NCBI RefSeq assembly: GCF_003987315.1
Contig: NZ_PIPI01000004.1
Coordinates: 124,001 to 188,000, forward strand
Length of the DNA: 64,000 nt
DNA from: Aliidiomarina haloalkalitolerans
Lineage (GTDB): Bacteria > Pseudomonadota > Gammaproteobacteria > Enterobacterales > Alteromonadaceae
Direction: 5' to 3'
Shown: piece after piece, positions 45,626 through 53,597 of the stretch
How the letters are laid out: each line of letters starts with the position of its first letter
Numbering within the stretch: the first letter of the stretch is position 1
Notes under the pieces: model-generated
Told to the model about the DNA's origin: nothing
What the model saw: the letters and a program-made list of their open reading frames with translations, nothing else
Databases searched by the model: none
Position numbers and translations under genes: made by a program

Positions 45626-46675
45626 TCACTGTGAGCGTTCTGGACCAAGGCCACGTTCGAGCAAGTATCGTTGAGTAATCGAGCGTCGGGCTTGATTGCC
45701 TATTGAGTTCACTGCGATTTGATTGTAAACATGACTGGCGAATGGGATGCGGACGAGTTCGACATCCGCACCAGCAATACGAGCCTCATCTGAAAAGCGG
45801 AGCACCGACCATGAGGGGACGAGACCATCGTTTTCAGGTGAAAGAATTAGAGTTGGTGGCGCCATATTAGACAAGTAGGTGTAGGAGCTGACTGCGCGGA
45901 CGCGGTCGGGGAAAACATAGGGATCACCCCCAATGTACCCCGACACGAGCATTCGCGGCTCGAACCCGGAGACGGGGTAGCCATGCTCATAGATCGCCAA
46001 CGGATCGACTGCGGGATACTGCACGACGACAGCAGCGGGAGTCTGCACCGGACCGCAATCAGAATCTACCAGTCCAAGTGCAGCGGCGTTGGCGAGGTTG
46101 ATCGCTAGATTACCACCGGCCGAGTCTCCGAGAAGCGAGAGCCGCTCTGCGTCTCCGCCATAGTTTGCTGCGTTCGATTGGACCCAGGCCAAAGCACAGG
46201 CTACATCCTCGGGAGCTTTGTTCCAGGTCGCAGTCTCATTTGTCCACAATCGATACTCGACGCTAATAACGAGCCAGCCTTGGTCAGCAAACCATCGAAG
46301 GTCGGCGTCGGTCTCCACGAAGGAACCGGTCATGAAGCCGCCTCCGTGGATGTATAACAGCACTGGAGCGGTTCCGTTCGACGGCTCGGGCTTGTAGATC
46401 GCAGCGTAAAGTTCCTGATTGTTCACGGTCCTGTATATCACCGTCTTGTCTGGACCTGTGGCTTTCATCGACCTGAGCCATAGCCCGTATACAGGGTTGA
46501 CAGATCCGCCAGCCGCAGATACCCCCAATACGATACGGACCGTGATGATTGTCGAGCCCAAGACAAGAATTAGCGTTATCAATGCCATGAATAGCGCCAT
46601 TGTAAGTGCCGCGTACCACAGCCAGTCCCTCCAAATAGGGTTCTCTTGCCTTGGCTGATAGGAAGCTGTCTTCAT
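45626..46675 (-). CDS. Membrane-anchored alpha/beta hydrolase (HSL-type esterase)
   Basis: A 349-residue carboxylesterase-like enzyme. An N-terminal membrane helix (about residues 20-50) is followed by an alpha/beta hydrolase fold with the oxyanion motif HGGG at 110-113, the nucleophile elbow GDSAGG with Ser185, the acid in PENDGLV, and the catalytic His in FASHVYNQ. It resembles hormone-sensitive-lipase-type esterases; the substrate is unknown. Its DNA is visibly richer in G and C than the HD and SRPBCC neighbours, which suggests separate acquisition. Confidence 0.85.
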   Translation of the reverse strand: MKTASYQPRQENPIWRDWLWYAALTMALFMALITLILVLGSTIITVRIVLGVSAAGGSVNPVYGLWLRSMKATGPDKTVIYRTVNNQELYAAIYKPEPSNGTAPVLLYIHGGGFMTGSFVETDADLRWFADQGWLVISVEYRLWTNETATWNKAPEDVACALAWVQSNAANYGGDAERLSLLGDSAGGNLAINLANAAALGLVDSDCGPVQTPAAVVVQYPAVDPLAIYEHGYPVSGFEPRMLVSGYIGGDPYVFPDRVRAVSSYTYLSNMAPPTLILSPENDGLVPSWSVLRFSDEARIAGADVELVRIPFASHVYNQIAVNSIGNQARRSITQRYLLERGLGPERSQ

Positions 46676-46703
46676 TTAGCGATAACCTTCGAGTCTGATT
46701 GGT

Positions 46704-46769
46704 GCGGCGTAACGCCTGGGCTCAGGGATCGAAGTGGAGCGTCCCCTGCAGCCCATTATTAGTTGCTTT
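46704..46769 (-). other. attC-like imperfect palindrome between two accessory genes
   Basis: GGGCTCAGGG (46718-46727) pairs with CCCTGCAGCCC (46744-46754), leaving one bulged base and a 16-base loop. Outside this are short boxes resembling attC R sites: GTTACGC (minus strand, 6 of 7 positions of GTTRRRY) and AAGCAAC (5 of 7 of RYYYAAC). The SRPBCC stop codon is inside, as often seen in cassettes. An unpaired stem base and short spacers are typical of attC, but no integrase gene is present and neighbouring gaps show only fragments of such sites. Confidence 0.3.
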
Positions 46770-47172
46770 TGCTTTCAACGTGCTTTTTGAAGTTGTTTAG
46801 AATACTGAGCCAGCCTTGCCTTTGCTGCTCCGCTGAGTTTTCATCTTCAGCTTCAAAAGTTTCAACAATCTTCACGCCGTTCTCTGTTTCTATAAATTGC
46901 ACCTTAATTTCTCGATCATCTCCGAGCACAAAGTGAATCAACTTATATGGGGTTATTTCCGTAAACTTCCCTTTGAAATCAAAACCTGCGGAACTATCTT
47001 TAGCTTCCATTCGGTAGTTGAAATTTCCACCCACTTCTAGGTCCAACTCTGCTCTTGGGCAACACCATTCATCAACGGCAAAATTCCAATTCGTAATATC
47101 GCCGGGTGTTACCCAGGCGTCCCAAACCGTGCTTAGAGGAGCGTTTACTTCTGTTTCGATTGAAATTTTCAT
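46759..47172 (-). CDS. SRPBCC (AHSA1-like) domain protein
   Basis: A 137-residue START-like protein of the Aha1-C/SRPBCC type. The N-terminus ISIETEVNAPLSTVWDAWVTPGDITNWNF and the C-terminus QQRQGWLSILNNFKKHVES are characteristic, with GGNFNYRMEAKD and ETFEAEDENSAE between. Such proteins bind small hydrophobic ligands; the role here is unknown. The ATG at 47172 is chosen because GGAG lies 5 bases upstream. Confidence 0.85.
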   Translation of the reverse strand: MKISIETEVNAPLSTVWDAWVTPGDITNWNFAVDEWCCPRAELDLEVGGNFNYRMEAKDSSAGFDFKGKFTEITPYKLIHFVLGDDREIKVQFIETENGVKIVETFEAEDENSAEQQRQGWLSILNNFKKHVESKSN

Positions 47173-47179
47173 ATTCACT

Positions 47180-47660
47180 CCTAGCCGAGTTTAAAATTTG
47201 AGCTTTGATTGTAGCTTCACGAATATGTCGAATAGGACAGGTGAAATTCGACACCTTCGTGAAACAATTAGTCGGCTCGTATGGCAACTAACATTTTTTA
47301 ATCGGATGCTTGCTTATTAATTACTAAACAATTTAGACCATAAACAGCCTCTAGCCAATAAGCAACTAGATACTGCGCATGCCATTTGAAAGATACGCGG
47401 CGAGTTAGACGGTGCCCGTGATTCTGTCTAGTGGACTCACTGTACCTGCACTGTATACCGCGATTGCATTCATGCTTGGTTTGGTGCGGCATCGCGCATA
47501 TTATCTACTTGTCTTGCGCGATTAATGCGACTAAAGTCAAACGGTTGGATGAAAAGTAAGCGGCAGCAACGTCGCGAGTATAGAATTAAATACGCATGCA
47601 CGGTTTGTATGCGTAAGAGCGCAGGGAGCATTACTCGGTTTTTTATCAAGTGTTGGAGTC
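47180..47660. other. Gene-poor AT-rich stretch with inverted repeats
   Basis: No convincing gene is visible. The stretch contains a perfect 9-bp inverted repeat, TTGCTTATT near 47307 and AATAAGCAA near 47355, enclosing a smaller CTAAA/TTTAG hairpin. A GTTAGAC at about 47405 fits the attC R' consensus, and a 6-bp hairpin ACGCAT/ATGCGT lies near 47591. It separates the minus-strand accessory genes from the plus-strand genes and may be a degraded cassette or insertion boundary. Confidence 0.4.
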
Positions 47661-47664
47661 AGAG

Positions 47665-47724
47665 GTGCTAATTGTTCGTGTTCTACACGAGGATTTGGAT
47701 GCTCCTCAAAGGCTTCTGGACTAA
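47665..47724 (+). CDS. Possible 19-residue leader peptide
   Basis: A GTG-started ORF of 19 codons with GGAG 6 bases upstream encodes MLIVRVLHEDLDAPQRLLD. Its last codons and stop lie inside the left arm and loop of an intrinsic terminator (47708-47753), the arrangement of an attenuation leader. It has no run of a single amino acid, so an amino-acid-sensing role is not apparent. It could also be chance. Confidence 0.3.
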   Translation: MLIVRVLHEDLDAPQRLLD

Positions 47725-47753
47725 CAATGTTTGCTACTCCAGAGGCTTTTTTT
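47708..47753 (+). terminator. Intrinsic terminator without a recognised upstream gene
   Basis: A 13-bp stem with two wobble pairs, AAAGGCTTCTGGA (47708-47720) and TCCAGAGGCTTTT (47738-47750), is followed by T residues to 47753. The next plus-strand gene starts at 47796 and the only plus-strand ORF before it has 19 codons, so it may end a small RNA or act as an attenuator. Confidence 0.8.
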
Positions 47754-47795
47754 AAGGTCTTTAACGATTACGTGGTTACCTAGAGGGAAATAAAC

Positions 47796-48233
47796 ATGGA
47801 ACGGGTCTACACGTCTAAGATTGACACATGGTTTGCTTTGGTTTTAGTCGCCGTTGTCAGTGTATTTTTTATTGTCTTTGTTTCAGTTCTGATGTCCGGA
47901 AAAACGAGTGCAATTCTTCTTGCCATACCTGCACTCATTGTTGGTGCTGGCTTTCCGTTGTGGTTGATGAAAAGTACCAACTATACCTTAAGCGACAAAA
48001 CGCTATTAGTGCGCTGTGGGCCGTTCAAATGGCGAGTGCCCATGAATGAGATCAAGACTGTCACGCCGACTTCAAATCCGTTGTCGAGTCCAGCCTTGTC
48101 GCTTGACCGACTGCAGATTAATTATGGGCGCTGGGGCTCTATTATGATTTCACCAAAGGATAAAGAGGCGTTTATCCAAGACTTGGAAAAACGTTGCGGC
48201 AAATCACTGACGATTACAGAAGAGTCGCGTTAA
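47796..48233 (+). CDS. Bacterial PH-domain (bPH_4) membrane protein
   Basis: A 145-residue protein with two N-terminal membrane helices (about 12-33 and 38-56) and a cytoplasmic PH-like domain. The segment YTLSDKTLLVRCGPFKWRVPMNEIKTVTPTSNPLSSPALSLDRLQINYG followed by ISPKDKEAFI matches the bPH_4 family. The function is unknown. The gene is preceded by a terminator-like hairpin at 47708-47753. Confidence 0.8.
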   Translation: MERVYTSKIDTWFALVLVAVVSVFFIVFVSVLMSGKTSAILLAIPALIVGAGFPLWLMKSTNYTLSDKTLLVRCGPFKWRVPMNEIKTVTPTSNPLSSPALSLDRLQINYGRWGSIMISPKDKEAFIQDLEKRCGKSLTITEESR

Positions 48234-48320
48234 GCAAAATGTCACAGTTCAATGGCCAGCCTCACGATTTTCTTCCGGTTGTCTACACTAGAAGTGCACT
48301 AAATCAATCAGGAGCTTCCC

Positions 48321-48686
48321 ATGACAACCACAAAAGAGCATGACGCACGAATGGCGAGTATGACGTTCTCCTCAGTCTATCCACATTATGTGACGAAAAT
48401 CGAGCGCAAAGGGCGCACTGTGGACGAGCTGCATCAAATCATTACATGGCTGACGGGTTTCGAAGGGAAGGAATTACAGTATTACATTGAAACTCCGGTC
48501 ACCTTTGAGCAATTCTTTGCACAAGCAACGCTGAATCCAAATGCCCATCTGATCACCGGTTCGATTTGTGGCTATCGGATTGAAGAAATCGAAACGCCTT
48601 TAACCAAACAAGTCAGATACTTGGACAAATTAGTTGACGAGCTCGCTAAGGGACGCAAGATGGACAAGATTTTGCGGAGTTCTTAG
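48321..48686 (+). CDS. DUF2200 domain-containing protein
   Basis: A 121-residue soluble protein that fits DUF2200 along its full length: [66 protein letters not shown] and [21 protein letters not shown]. The function of the family is not known. It stands alone on the plus strand, 87 bases after the PH-domain gene. Confidence 0.88.
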   Translation: MTTTKEHDARMASMTFSSVYPHYVTKIERKGRTVDELHQIITWLTGFEGKELQYYIETPVTFEQFFAQATLNPNAHLITGSICGYRIEEIETPLTKQVRYLDKLVDELAKGRKMDKILRSS

Positions 48687-48790
48687 TTACTTAGATGCGG
48701 CTGAGATCAAAACGTCTTCTATGCAGAATGATGGAATTGCTTTACTCTGAGCGCATGACTGGGACGTAATACGTAATGAGACCTGCCACG

Positions 48791-50149
48791 CTAGGGCGTC
48801 AGAACTCCAACCGGAATTAGCTGTGGCTCGCCGAATGGCAGTGGCTCGCGGCTTTGTTGGCCGGCGGTTGCGTGTTCAAGCGAGTCAACGGCCTTTGGTT
48901 CAAGACTGCGAATGCTATTGGCGTAAAGGTAAGGTACCCATTGCTCTTCTTGCATTAACGGAATGACGTGACTCCAGAAAATCGGCGTAATTTCATTCAT
49001 GACTGCAGACTCGGCGTTCATCAGCACGACTAAGCCGATTTCGTAGTCTGGCGAGTACGCGATTTCCGCGCGGAACCCTTGCACCCAACCACCGTGATAT
49101 ACCAGCTCATGATTCATGAACTCATAAACTCGCCAACCCAAACCATAATGGGCGTCATTCAAGAATGGACGCCAACTGCGACGGCGTAAGTCGCGAGTGG
49201 TGCGCACGCGCTTTTCACGGCTATTTAATATCGCAGTGGTAGGTAAAACGTCCGGTGCATAGCCCATTTGGGCAATGAGCCACTGGGCGAGGTCGGTCGC
49301 ACTTGCATTGACACCTGCAGCGGCTGCGTAGCGATAATAATGCGGCCCAACTTCGCGCGTAAACCAACCATTGCGACCACGAATATGTGGAGCTGCGCGG
49401 TTGTTACTCGCTAAATACGCGTCTAAACCAAACGATGCATGCTGCATGTTTAACGGTGTGAAAAGCGTCTCTTCAACCAACTGCGTGTAGGCTTTACCGG
49501 TACGCTGCTCGACCACGTCTTCAATTAAACTAAACAAGACGTTTTGATAACCATAACAAGCGCCAGGCGTACACATTGGGTTTATGCGCTGAAAGTGAGG
49601 CAGAATTTGCTGTTTCTCAAGATTCGCTTCAATTAGGTTGTCGTAGGCATTCGGAATGACGCCGGTAGTTTGCGCAACTAAATGCTCAACCCGCAATGAA
49701 GCATTGAACTCTGGGTTTTTGAAACTCAGGTCTGGCACGTAATCTAATACCCGAGCATTAAGGTCAACCAGGCCTTGGTCTGCTAATAATGACGTGAGCG
49801 AACCGGCAAAGGTTTTTGATACCGAAGCAATGCGAAACACCGTGTTGGCGTCAATAGGTTCATTGCTGCCAGCGTTACGGACACCAAAGGGACGGACTTC
49901 GACAATCCGGTCGCGATGCACAATAGCATACACGCCACCGGGTACATCATCGGCTCGCAGGAGCTGCTCGAAGCGTTCTTGGAATTGCGGAAAAATGGCG
50001 ACTTCACTGTTTTGCTTTTGCATTAAGGCGCGAATCGTTTCGTGCGGATCAGCCTTTGCCACCTGCCCAGCAGAGGCAAGTGCAGTGGCTGATGCGAAGC
50101 TAAACGCCGCAGCAAAGCAGAATAATTTTCGAAGCATGTTAGTCGTCAT
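48791..50149 (-). CDS. Exported serine hydrolase (beta-lactamase/class C fold)
   Basis: A 452-residue beta-lactamase-related serine hydrolase with a signal peptide (MLRKLFCFAAAFSFASATALASA). The catalytic Ser-Lys pair is SVSK at about residues 109-112, a YQN motif in CYGYQNVLFSLIE serves as the Tyr motif, and HGGWVQGF is the third motif. It could be a peptidase or esterase rather than a true beta-lactamase. The ATG at 50149 begins the signal peptide and avoids overlapping the upstream M28 gene; the frame is open to 50278. Confidence 0.85.
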   Translation of the reverse strand: MTTNMLRKLFCFAAAFSFASATALASAGQVAKADPHETIRALMQKQNSEVAIFPQFQERFEQLLRADDVPGGVYAIVHRDRIVEVRPFGVRNAGSNEPIDANTVFRIASVSKTFAGSLTSLLADQGLVDLNARVLDYVPDLSFKNPEFNASLRVEHLVAQTTGVIPNAYDNLIEANLEKQQILPHFQRINPMCTPGACYGYQNVLFSLIEDVVEQRTGKAYTQLVEETLFTPLNMQHASFGLDAYLASNNRAAPHIRGRNGWFTREVGPHYYRYAAAAGVNASATDLAQWLIAQMGYAPDVLPTTAILNSREKRVRTTRDLRRRSWRPFLNDAHYGLGWRVYEFMNHELVYHGGWVQGFRAEIAYSPDYEIGLVVLMNAESAVMNEITPIFWSHVIPLMQEEQWVPYLYANSIRSLEPKAVDSLEHATAGQQSREPLPFGEPQLIPVGVLTP

Positions 50150-50252
50150 ATCTCTTGGAAATAGCCCAATACGTTTATGGTCGTAATGAATTGTTTCGCA
50201 GTATAGTTGAAAGGCAGCACCGTTGTCGCTGCCTTTACGTGACTTATCAAGT

Positions 50253-51272
50253 CTATTTCTCTGCAAGCACGCGGTCAATAAGCTTAATAAAGCTCAATGA
50301 GGTTTCAGCCGTGATGCGGAAAAACTCTGGGTCAGCGCGGTCTGAAGTGTCACGCGGTGTGTGATAATCCGGATGGTCGGCCACCCCAAAATAAATAAAT
50401 GGGATTCCAACTTCATGGAAAGCACCATGGTCAGAGCTTAGCGTCCAGTCGTCGGTACGACCTGCGCGCCACCATGGGCGGTCATGCGCCATGACAATAC
50501 GGGCACCGCTTTCGCGTTGAACGCTGCGAACTAAGCCGACTAACCATGGGTTATGATAGGTCCCCACCGCAAATAATAGGCCGTCAGTGTCGCGGCTTAG
50601 CATGTCCATGTTAACGTTAAAAGCGATGTCAGCTGGGTTTAAATGGCCGGTGCGGAACAGTGCACGCGCACCCAACAAACCATGTTCTTCACTGTCCACT
50701 GCAGCAAATAAAAGCGTGTGAGTTGGTTGATTTTCAGTGAAGTAACGTGCGATTTCTAGCAAAGCAGACGTACCGGAAGCATTGTCATCGGAGCCATAAA
50801 AAATTCGGTCGCCACGTACACCAAGATGATCGTAATGGGCGGTAATGACGATTTTTGGAAGTTCTGGTTTGCTGCCTACTATGGTACCAAGCACGTTCGC
50901 TGCGTCTTCGACACCAGGGTGTTCAAATGCATGCAAGTAGCCGTCGCTGCCTGCGGGGGCAAGGCCAAGCTCACTGAATCGGTCGACAATAAACTGTCGC
51001 GCAGCAAGGCCGCCTTCTGTTCCCGGGAAGCGCCCGGCGCGGTCTTCATGAGCGAGCCAATGTAAGTCGTCCATCATGCGCTCTAAACTTAAGCGCTCGG
51101 GGGTAACAGCTGCGCCTTGCGCAGGCGTAATCGCAGCAATGCGAGCCGCTTCGCGTTCAGTTGCGACGTGCAAATAAATGGGTTTGCCCGGCCACCATAC
51201 AAGTAGCACAAGCAGAGCAATCAGGCCAAGCGGCCAGAAACGTTTTAATTGGTTTTTGCTGAAACGACCCAT
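50253..51272 (-). CDS. Exported M28-family zinc aminopeptidase
   Basis: A 339-residue metallopeptidase of family M28 with an N-terminal membrane anchor (about 13-27). Zinc ligands and catalytic residues are visible: His in ITAHYDHLG, Asp in YGSDDNASGTSALLEIAR, the Glu pair in VDSEEHGLLGA, Asp in NVNMDMLSRD and His in HPDYHTPRDT. Such enzymes release N-terminal amino acids in the periplasm. It is upstream of the serine hydrolase on the same strand. The ATG has GGAG 5 bases upstream. Confidence 0.92.
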   Translation of the reverse strand: MGRFSKNQLKRFWPLGLIALLVLLVWWPGKPIYLHVATEREAARIAAITPAQGAAVTPERLSLERMMDDLHWLAHEDRAGRFPGTEGGLAARQFIVDRFSELGLAPAGSDGYLHAFEHPGVEDAANVLGTIVGSKPELPKIVITAHYDHLGVRGDRIFYGSDDNASGTSALLEIARYFTENQPTHTLLFAAVDSEEHGLLGARALFRTGHLNPADIAFNVNMDMLSRDTDGLLFAVGTYHNPWLVGLVRSVQRESGARIVMAHDRPWWRAGRTDDWTLSSDHGAFHEVGIPFIYFGVADHPDYHTPRDTSDRADPEFFRITAETSLSFIKLIDRVLAEK

Positions 51273-51509
51273 AAATGCTCCGTATGAATTAGTTTTATAT
51301 TATGATGGCGATGGGTTTGCCGTTAGGCGCACAGCATTCTAGCGGACTTCTGCAAGCGCTGTCGAGCAGATGGCGGCAAACGGCTGTTGCATACGACAGC
51401 TGCAACGTTTGTGCTTTTCGCTTACTATAGAGCATCCATCTATAGCGCATTCATAAAAACTTAGCGCCATTCTTGCGGTTCACTTTTTCGAAATAAACAT
51501 CAGGTAGTT

Positions 51510-52229
51510 ATGACAGACCAAAGAAAATCCCTACAGACAGCCGAACAAGAGCCAAGCATGTTGGTCAACATGGTCTTTAATATTGTCTTGCCGGTTTTAA
51601 TTCTCATGCAGTTGAGCAGCCCGGAGCGTTTGGGTGCGACTCAAGCGCTGATATTGGCGCTCGCGTTTCCGTTAAGTTTTGGTAGTTGGGAGCTTTGGCG
51701 CCGCCGCAAAGTCAATGGCTTCTCTGTTTTGGGCTTAATTAGTGTGCTTCTGACCGGCGGTATCGGGTTACTTGAACTCGACCCGAAGTACATCGCTATT
51801 AAAGAAGCAGCGGTGCCTGGCGTGATTGGGATTGCGGTGTGGGGAAGCCGGTATACACGGTTTCCCATCGTCGAAAAAATGTTGTTGAACCGCAAAATGG
51901 TCGATGTCGACAAGTTGAATGCGGCGTTACAAGCTCGCGGTAACCGCGCTGCATTTCAGCGCGTGATTAACAATGCCGGTAATGGCGTTGCTGCTGCGTT
52001 TTTCTTGTCGGCGACCCTCAACTATGTGCTGGCGCGCATGATCGTCGTGAGCCCTGCGGGGAGCGAAGCGTTTAATCACGAAATTGGTCGCATGACGGCA
52101 CTGAGCTTTCCGGTGATTGTGTTGCCGACAATGCTGGTGCTGTTTGGTGCGATTTTCTATTTATTCGCTAGAATTAACAAACTCGCAGGCGAGTCTGTGG
52201 AAGCATTTTTAATCGAACAAAAGAAATAA
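51510..52229 (+). CDS. VC0807-like membrane protein
   Basis: A 239-residue integral membrane protein with five or six helices. The N-terminal half NIVLPVLILMQLSSPERLGATQALILALAFPLSFGSWE, then RRRKVNGFSVLGLISVLLTGGIGLLELDPKYIAIKEAAVPG, matches proteins annotated as the VC0807 family, of unknown function. It begins a three-gene plus-strand cluster: the next ORF starts 15 bases later and a transporter gene overlaps that ORF. Confidence 0.7.
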   Translation: MTDQRKSLQTAEQEPSMLVNMVFNIVLPVLILMQLSSPERLGATQALILALAFPLSFGSWELWRRRKVNGFSVLGLISVLLTGGIGLLELDPKYIAIKEAAVPGVIGIAVWGSRYTRFPIVEKMLLNRKMVDVDKLNAALQARGNRAAFQRVINNAGNGVAAAFFLSATLNYVLARMIVVSPAGSEAFNHEIGRMTALSFPVIVLPTMLVLFGAIFYLFARINKLAGESVEAFLIEQKK

Positions 52230-52244
52230 GGAGATTGTGCTCGC

Positions 52245-53597
52245 GTGGTCACCGTTGATAGTAATGAAGCGTTTAGTTTACGGATTGTCCGCGACTTAGG
52301 TGATTATCCTGAGCATGAACTTGATCTCTGTTTATTTGTACCGGGTGAATTGAGCCTCACCCCTGAACTTATTTCTGAGCGAGCGTTTTACCACCAAGCA
52401 TTTCATGTCAATCGGACTTACCATAGCCAAGTGCAATTAGAGCCGTTGGTGCGCAGTCGTTTAGTGCAGCGGATTGCCAAGCAGCAAGATCGTCCTAGTT
52501 CAGAATATCGCTTAAGCTTGAGCTTATATGCGTTTCAGTACGCGACGGCCATGGAGCAAGAAGTCGGCCGTATTTTGCGTGACCGACCCGAAAATATGCG
52601 TGAGGCGTTGGCGGAGCTGCTCGATTTAAGTGCGACGATTATTCGTCGTTTGCGTCGTGGGGCACCGAAAGATGACGCGATGCGCCGCTACTACACCAAT
52701 ATTGATAATTATTTGTCATGGTTTTCTGAGCAGCAATTCCTCCGTTTAGCGGCAGAACTTGAGTTTGCTGCTGACGAGCAAGACATTCGTGAAGTCCTAT
52801 TGCGCGTGGCGCGGCGCGAAGCGAAATATCGCATTGAAAACGAATATAACTCGGAACGAGTCAGCACCGACAGTACGCGCATGTCGAATAAGATGCGTTT
52901 GTTGCGACGCTTAATTGAATTTCCGGTGACCCTGCGTCGCATGGGGCAAGAACTCGGCAACGTCGAGGAACGATTTGTTAAAGCTGGTGTTGCAGCTGTG
53001 GTGATGACGGCTGTGTCTTATGCGGTGCTGCGTGCCCGCGACACGCTTGGAGATATTACGGCAGTGTTTATTGCAGCGGTTGCCTTGCTGTATGCGGTAC
53101 GTGAAGTGTTCAAAGACGACATTCGTCAGAAACTATGGCTCTGGTTGCGTAAAGGCCGTCCTAAGTGGCGTCATCAGTACATCGACCCGAATAACGAAGC
53201 AACGGTTGGTAAGTCGCTGGAATGGGTAGATTACAAGCATTTTGCCGATCTTCCTGAAGCCATTCAAAAGGCTCGCAAAGCGAATACGCCGCAGCGTGGT
53301 GAAACAATTTTACATTATCGAAGTTGGTCGAAAATGCTGACCTCGCGGTTTTTAAGTGGTTATGCCACCACCCGTGAAACAATTATTTTGGACTTAGAAG
53401 TGCTATCACCGCTCCTCGAGCAAAGTACTTATCCTATCTATCGCCAAGAGGGCAATGAAGTCATTAAAGATCTGGTTGAGAAGCGCTCGGTGCTGAACCT
53501 AGTGATTCGTGAACGTTGGAGTGATCGCGAGGACATACAGCGCTATAAAGTGGTCCTTAATCGAAATGGTATTGTTGAAACTGAGGCGGTTGATTAG
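52245..53597 (+). CDS. Uncharacterised protein with two central membrane helices
   Basis: A 450-residue protein of unknown function. The N-terminal ~240 residues are soluble and helix-rich, with many Arg and Glu residues (LFVPGELSLTPELISERAFYHQ, RILRDRPENMREALAELLDL). Two membrane helices lie near residues 248-285, and a soluble C-terminal domain follows (about 300-450) with the well-formed segment ILHYRSWSKMLTSRFLSGY. I do not recognise a family. The start is GTG, with AAGGAG about 11 bases upstream. It overlaps the MFS transporter by one base, so the two are tightly coupled. Confidence 0.72.
   Translation: MVTVDSNEAFSLRIVRDLGDYPEHELDLCLFVPGELSLTPELISERAFYHQAFHVNRTYHSQVQLEPLVRSRLVQRIAKQQDRPSSEYRLSLSLYAFQYATAMEQEVGRILRDRPENMREALAELLDLSATIIRRLRRGAPKDDAMRRYYTNIDNYLSWFSEQQFLRLAAELEFAADEQDIREVLLRVARREAKYRIENEYNSERVSTDSTRMSNKMRLLRRLIEFPVTLRRMGQELGNVEERFVKAGVAAVVMTAVSYAVLRARDTLGDITAVFIAAVALLYAVREVFKDDIRQKLWLWLRKGRPKWRHQYIDPNNEATVGKSLEWVDYKHFADLPEAIQKARKANTPQRGETILHYRSWSKMLTSRFLSGYATTRETIILDLEVLSPLLEQSTYPIYRQEGNEVIKDLVEKRSVLNLVIRERWSDREDIQRYKVVLNRNGIVETEAVD

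Noticed and set aside
47298-47492. Minus-strand 64-codon ORF in the gene-poor stretch
   Set aside because: No ribosome binding site, atypical composition, and it covers the inverted-repeat region; a coding role is not supported.
44339-47660. Toxin-antitoxin or phage-defence island in the accessory patch
   Set aside because: None of the genes carries toxin, nuclease, restriction or reverse-transcriptase motifs; the HD protein resembles a housekeeping nucleotidase.
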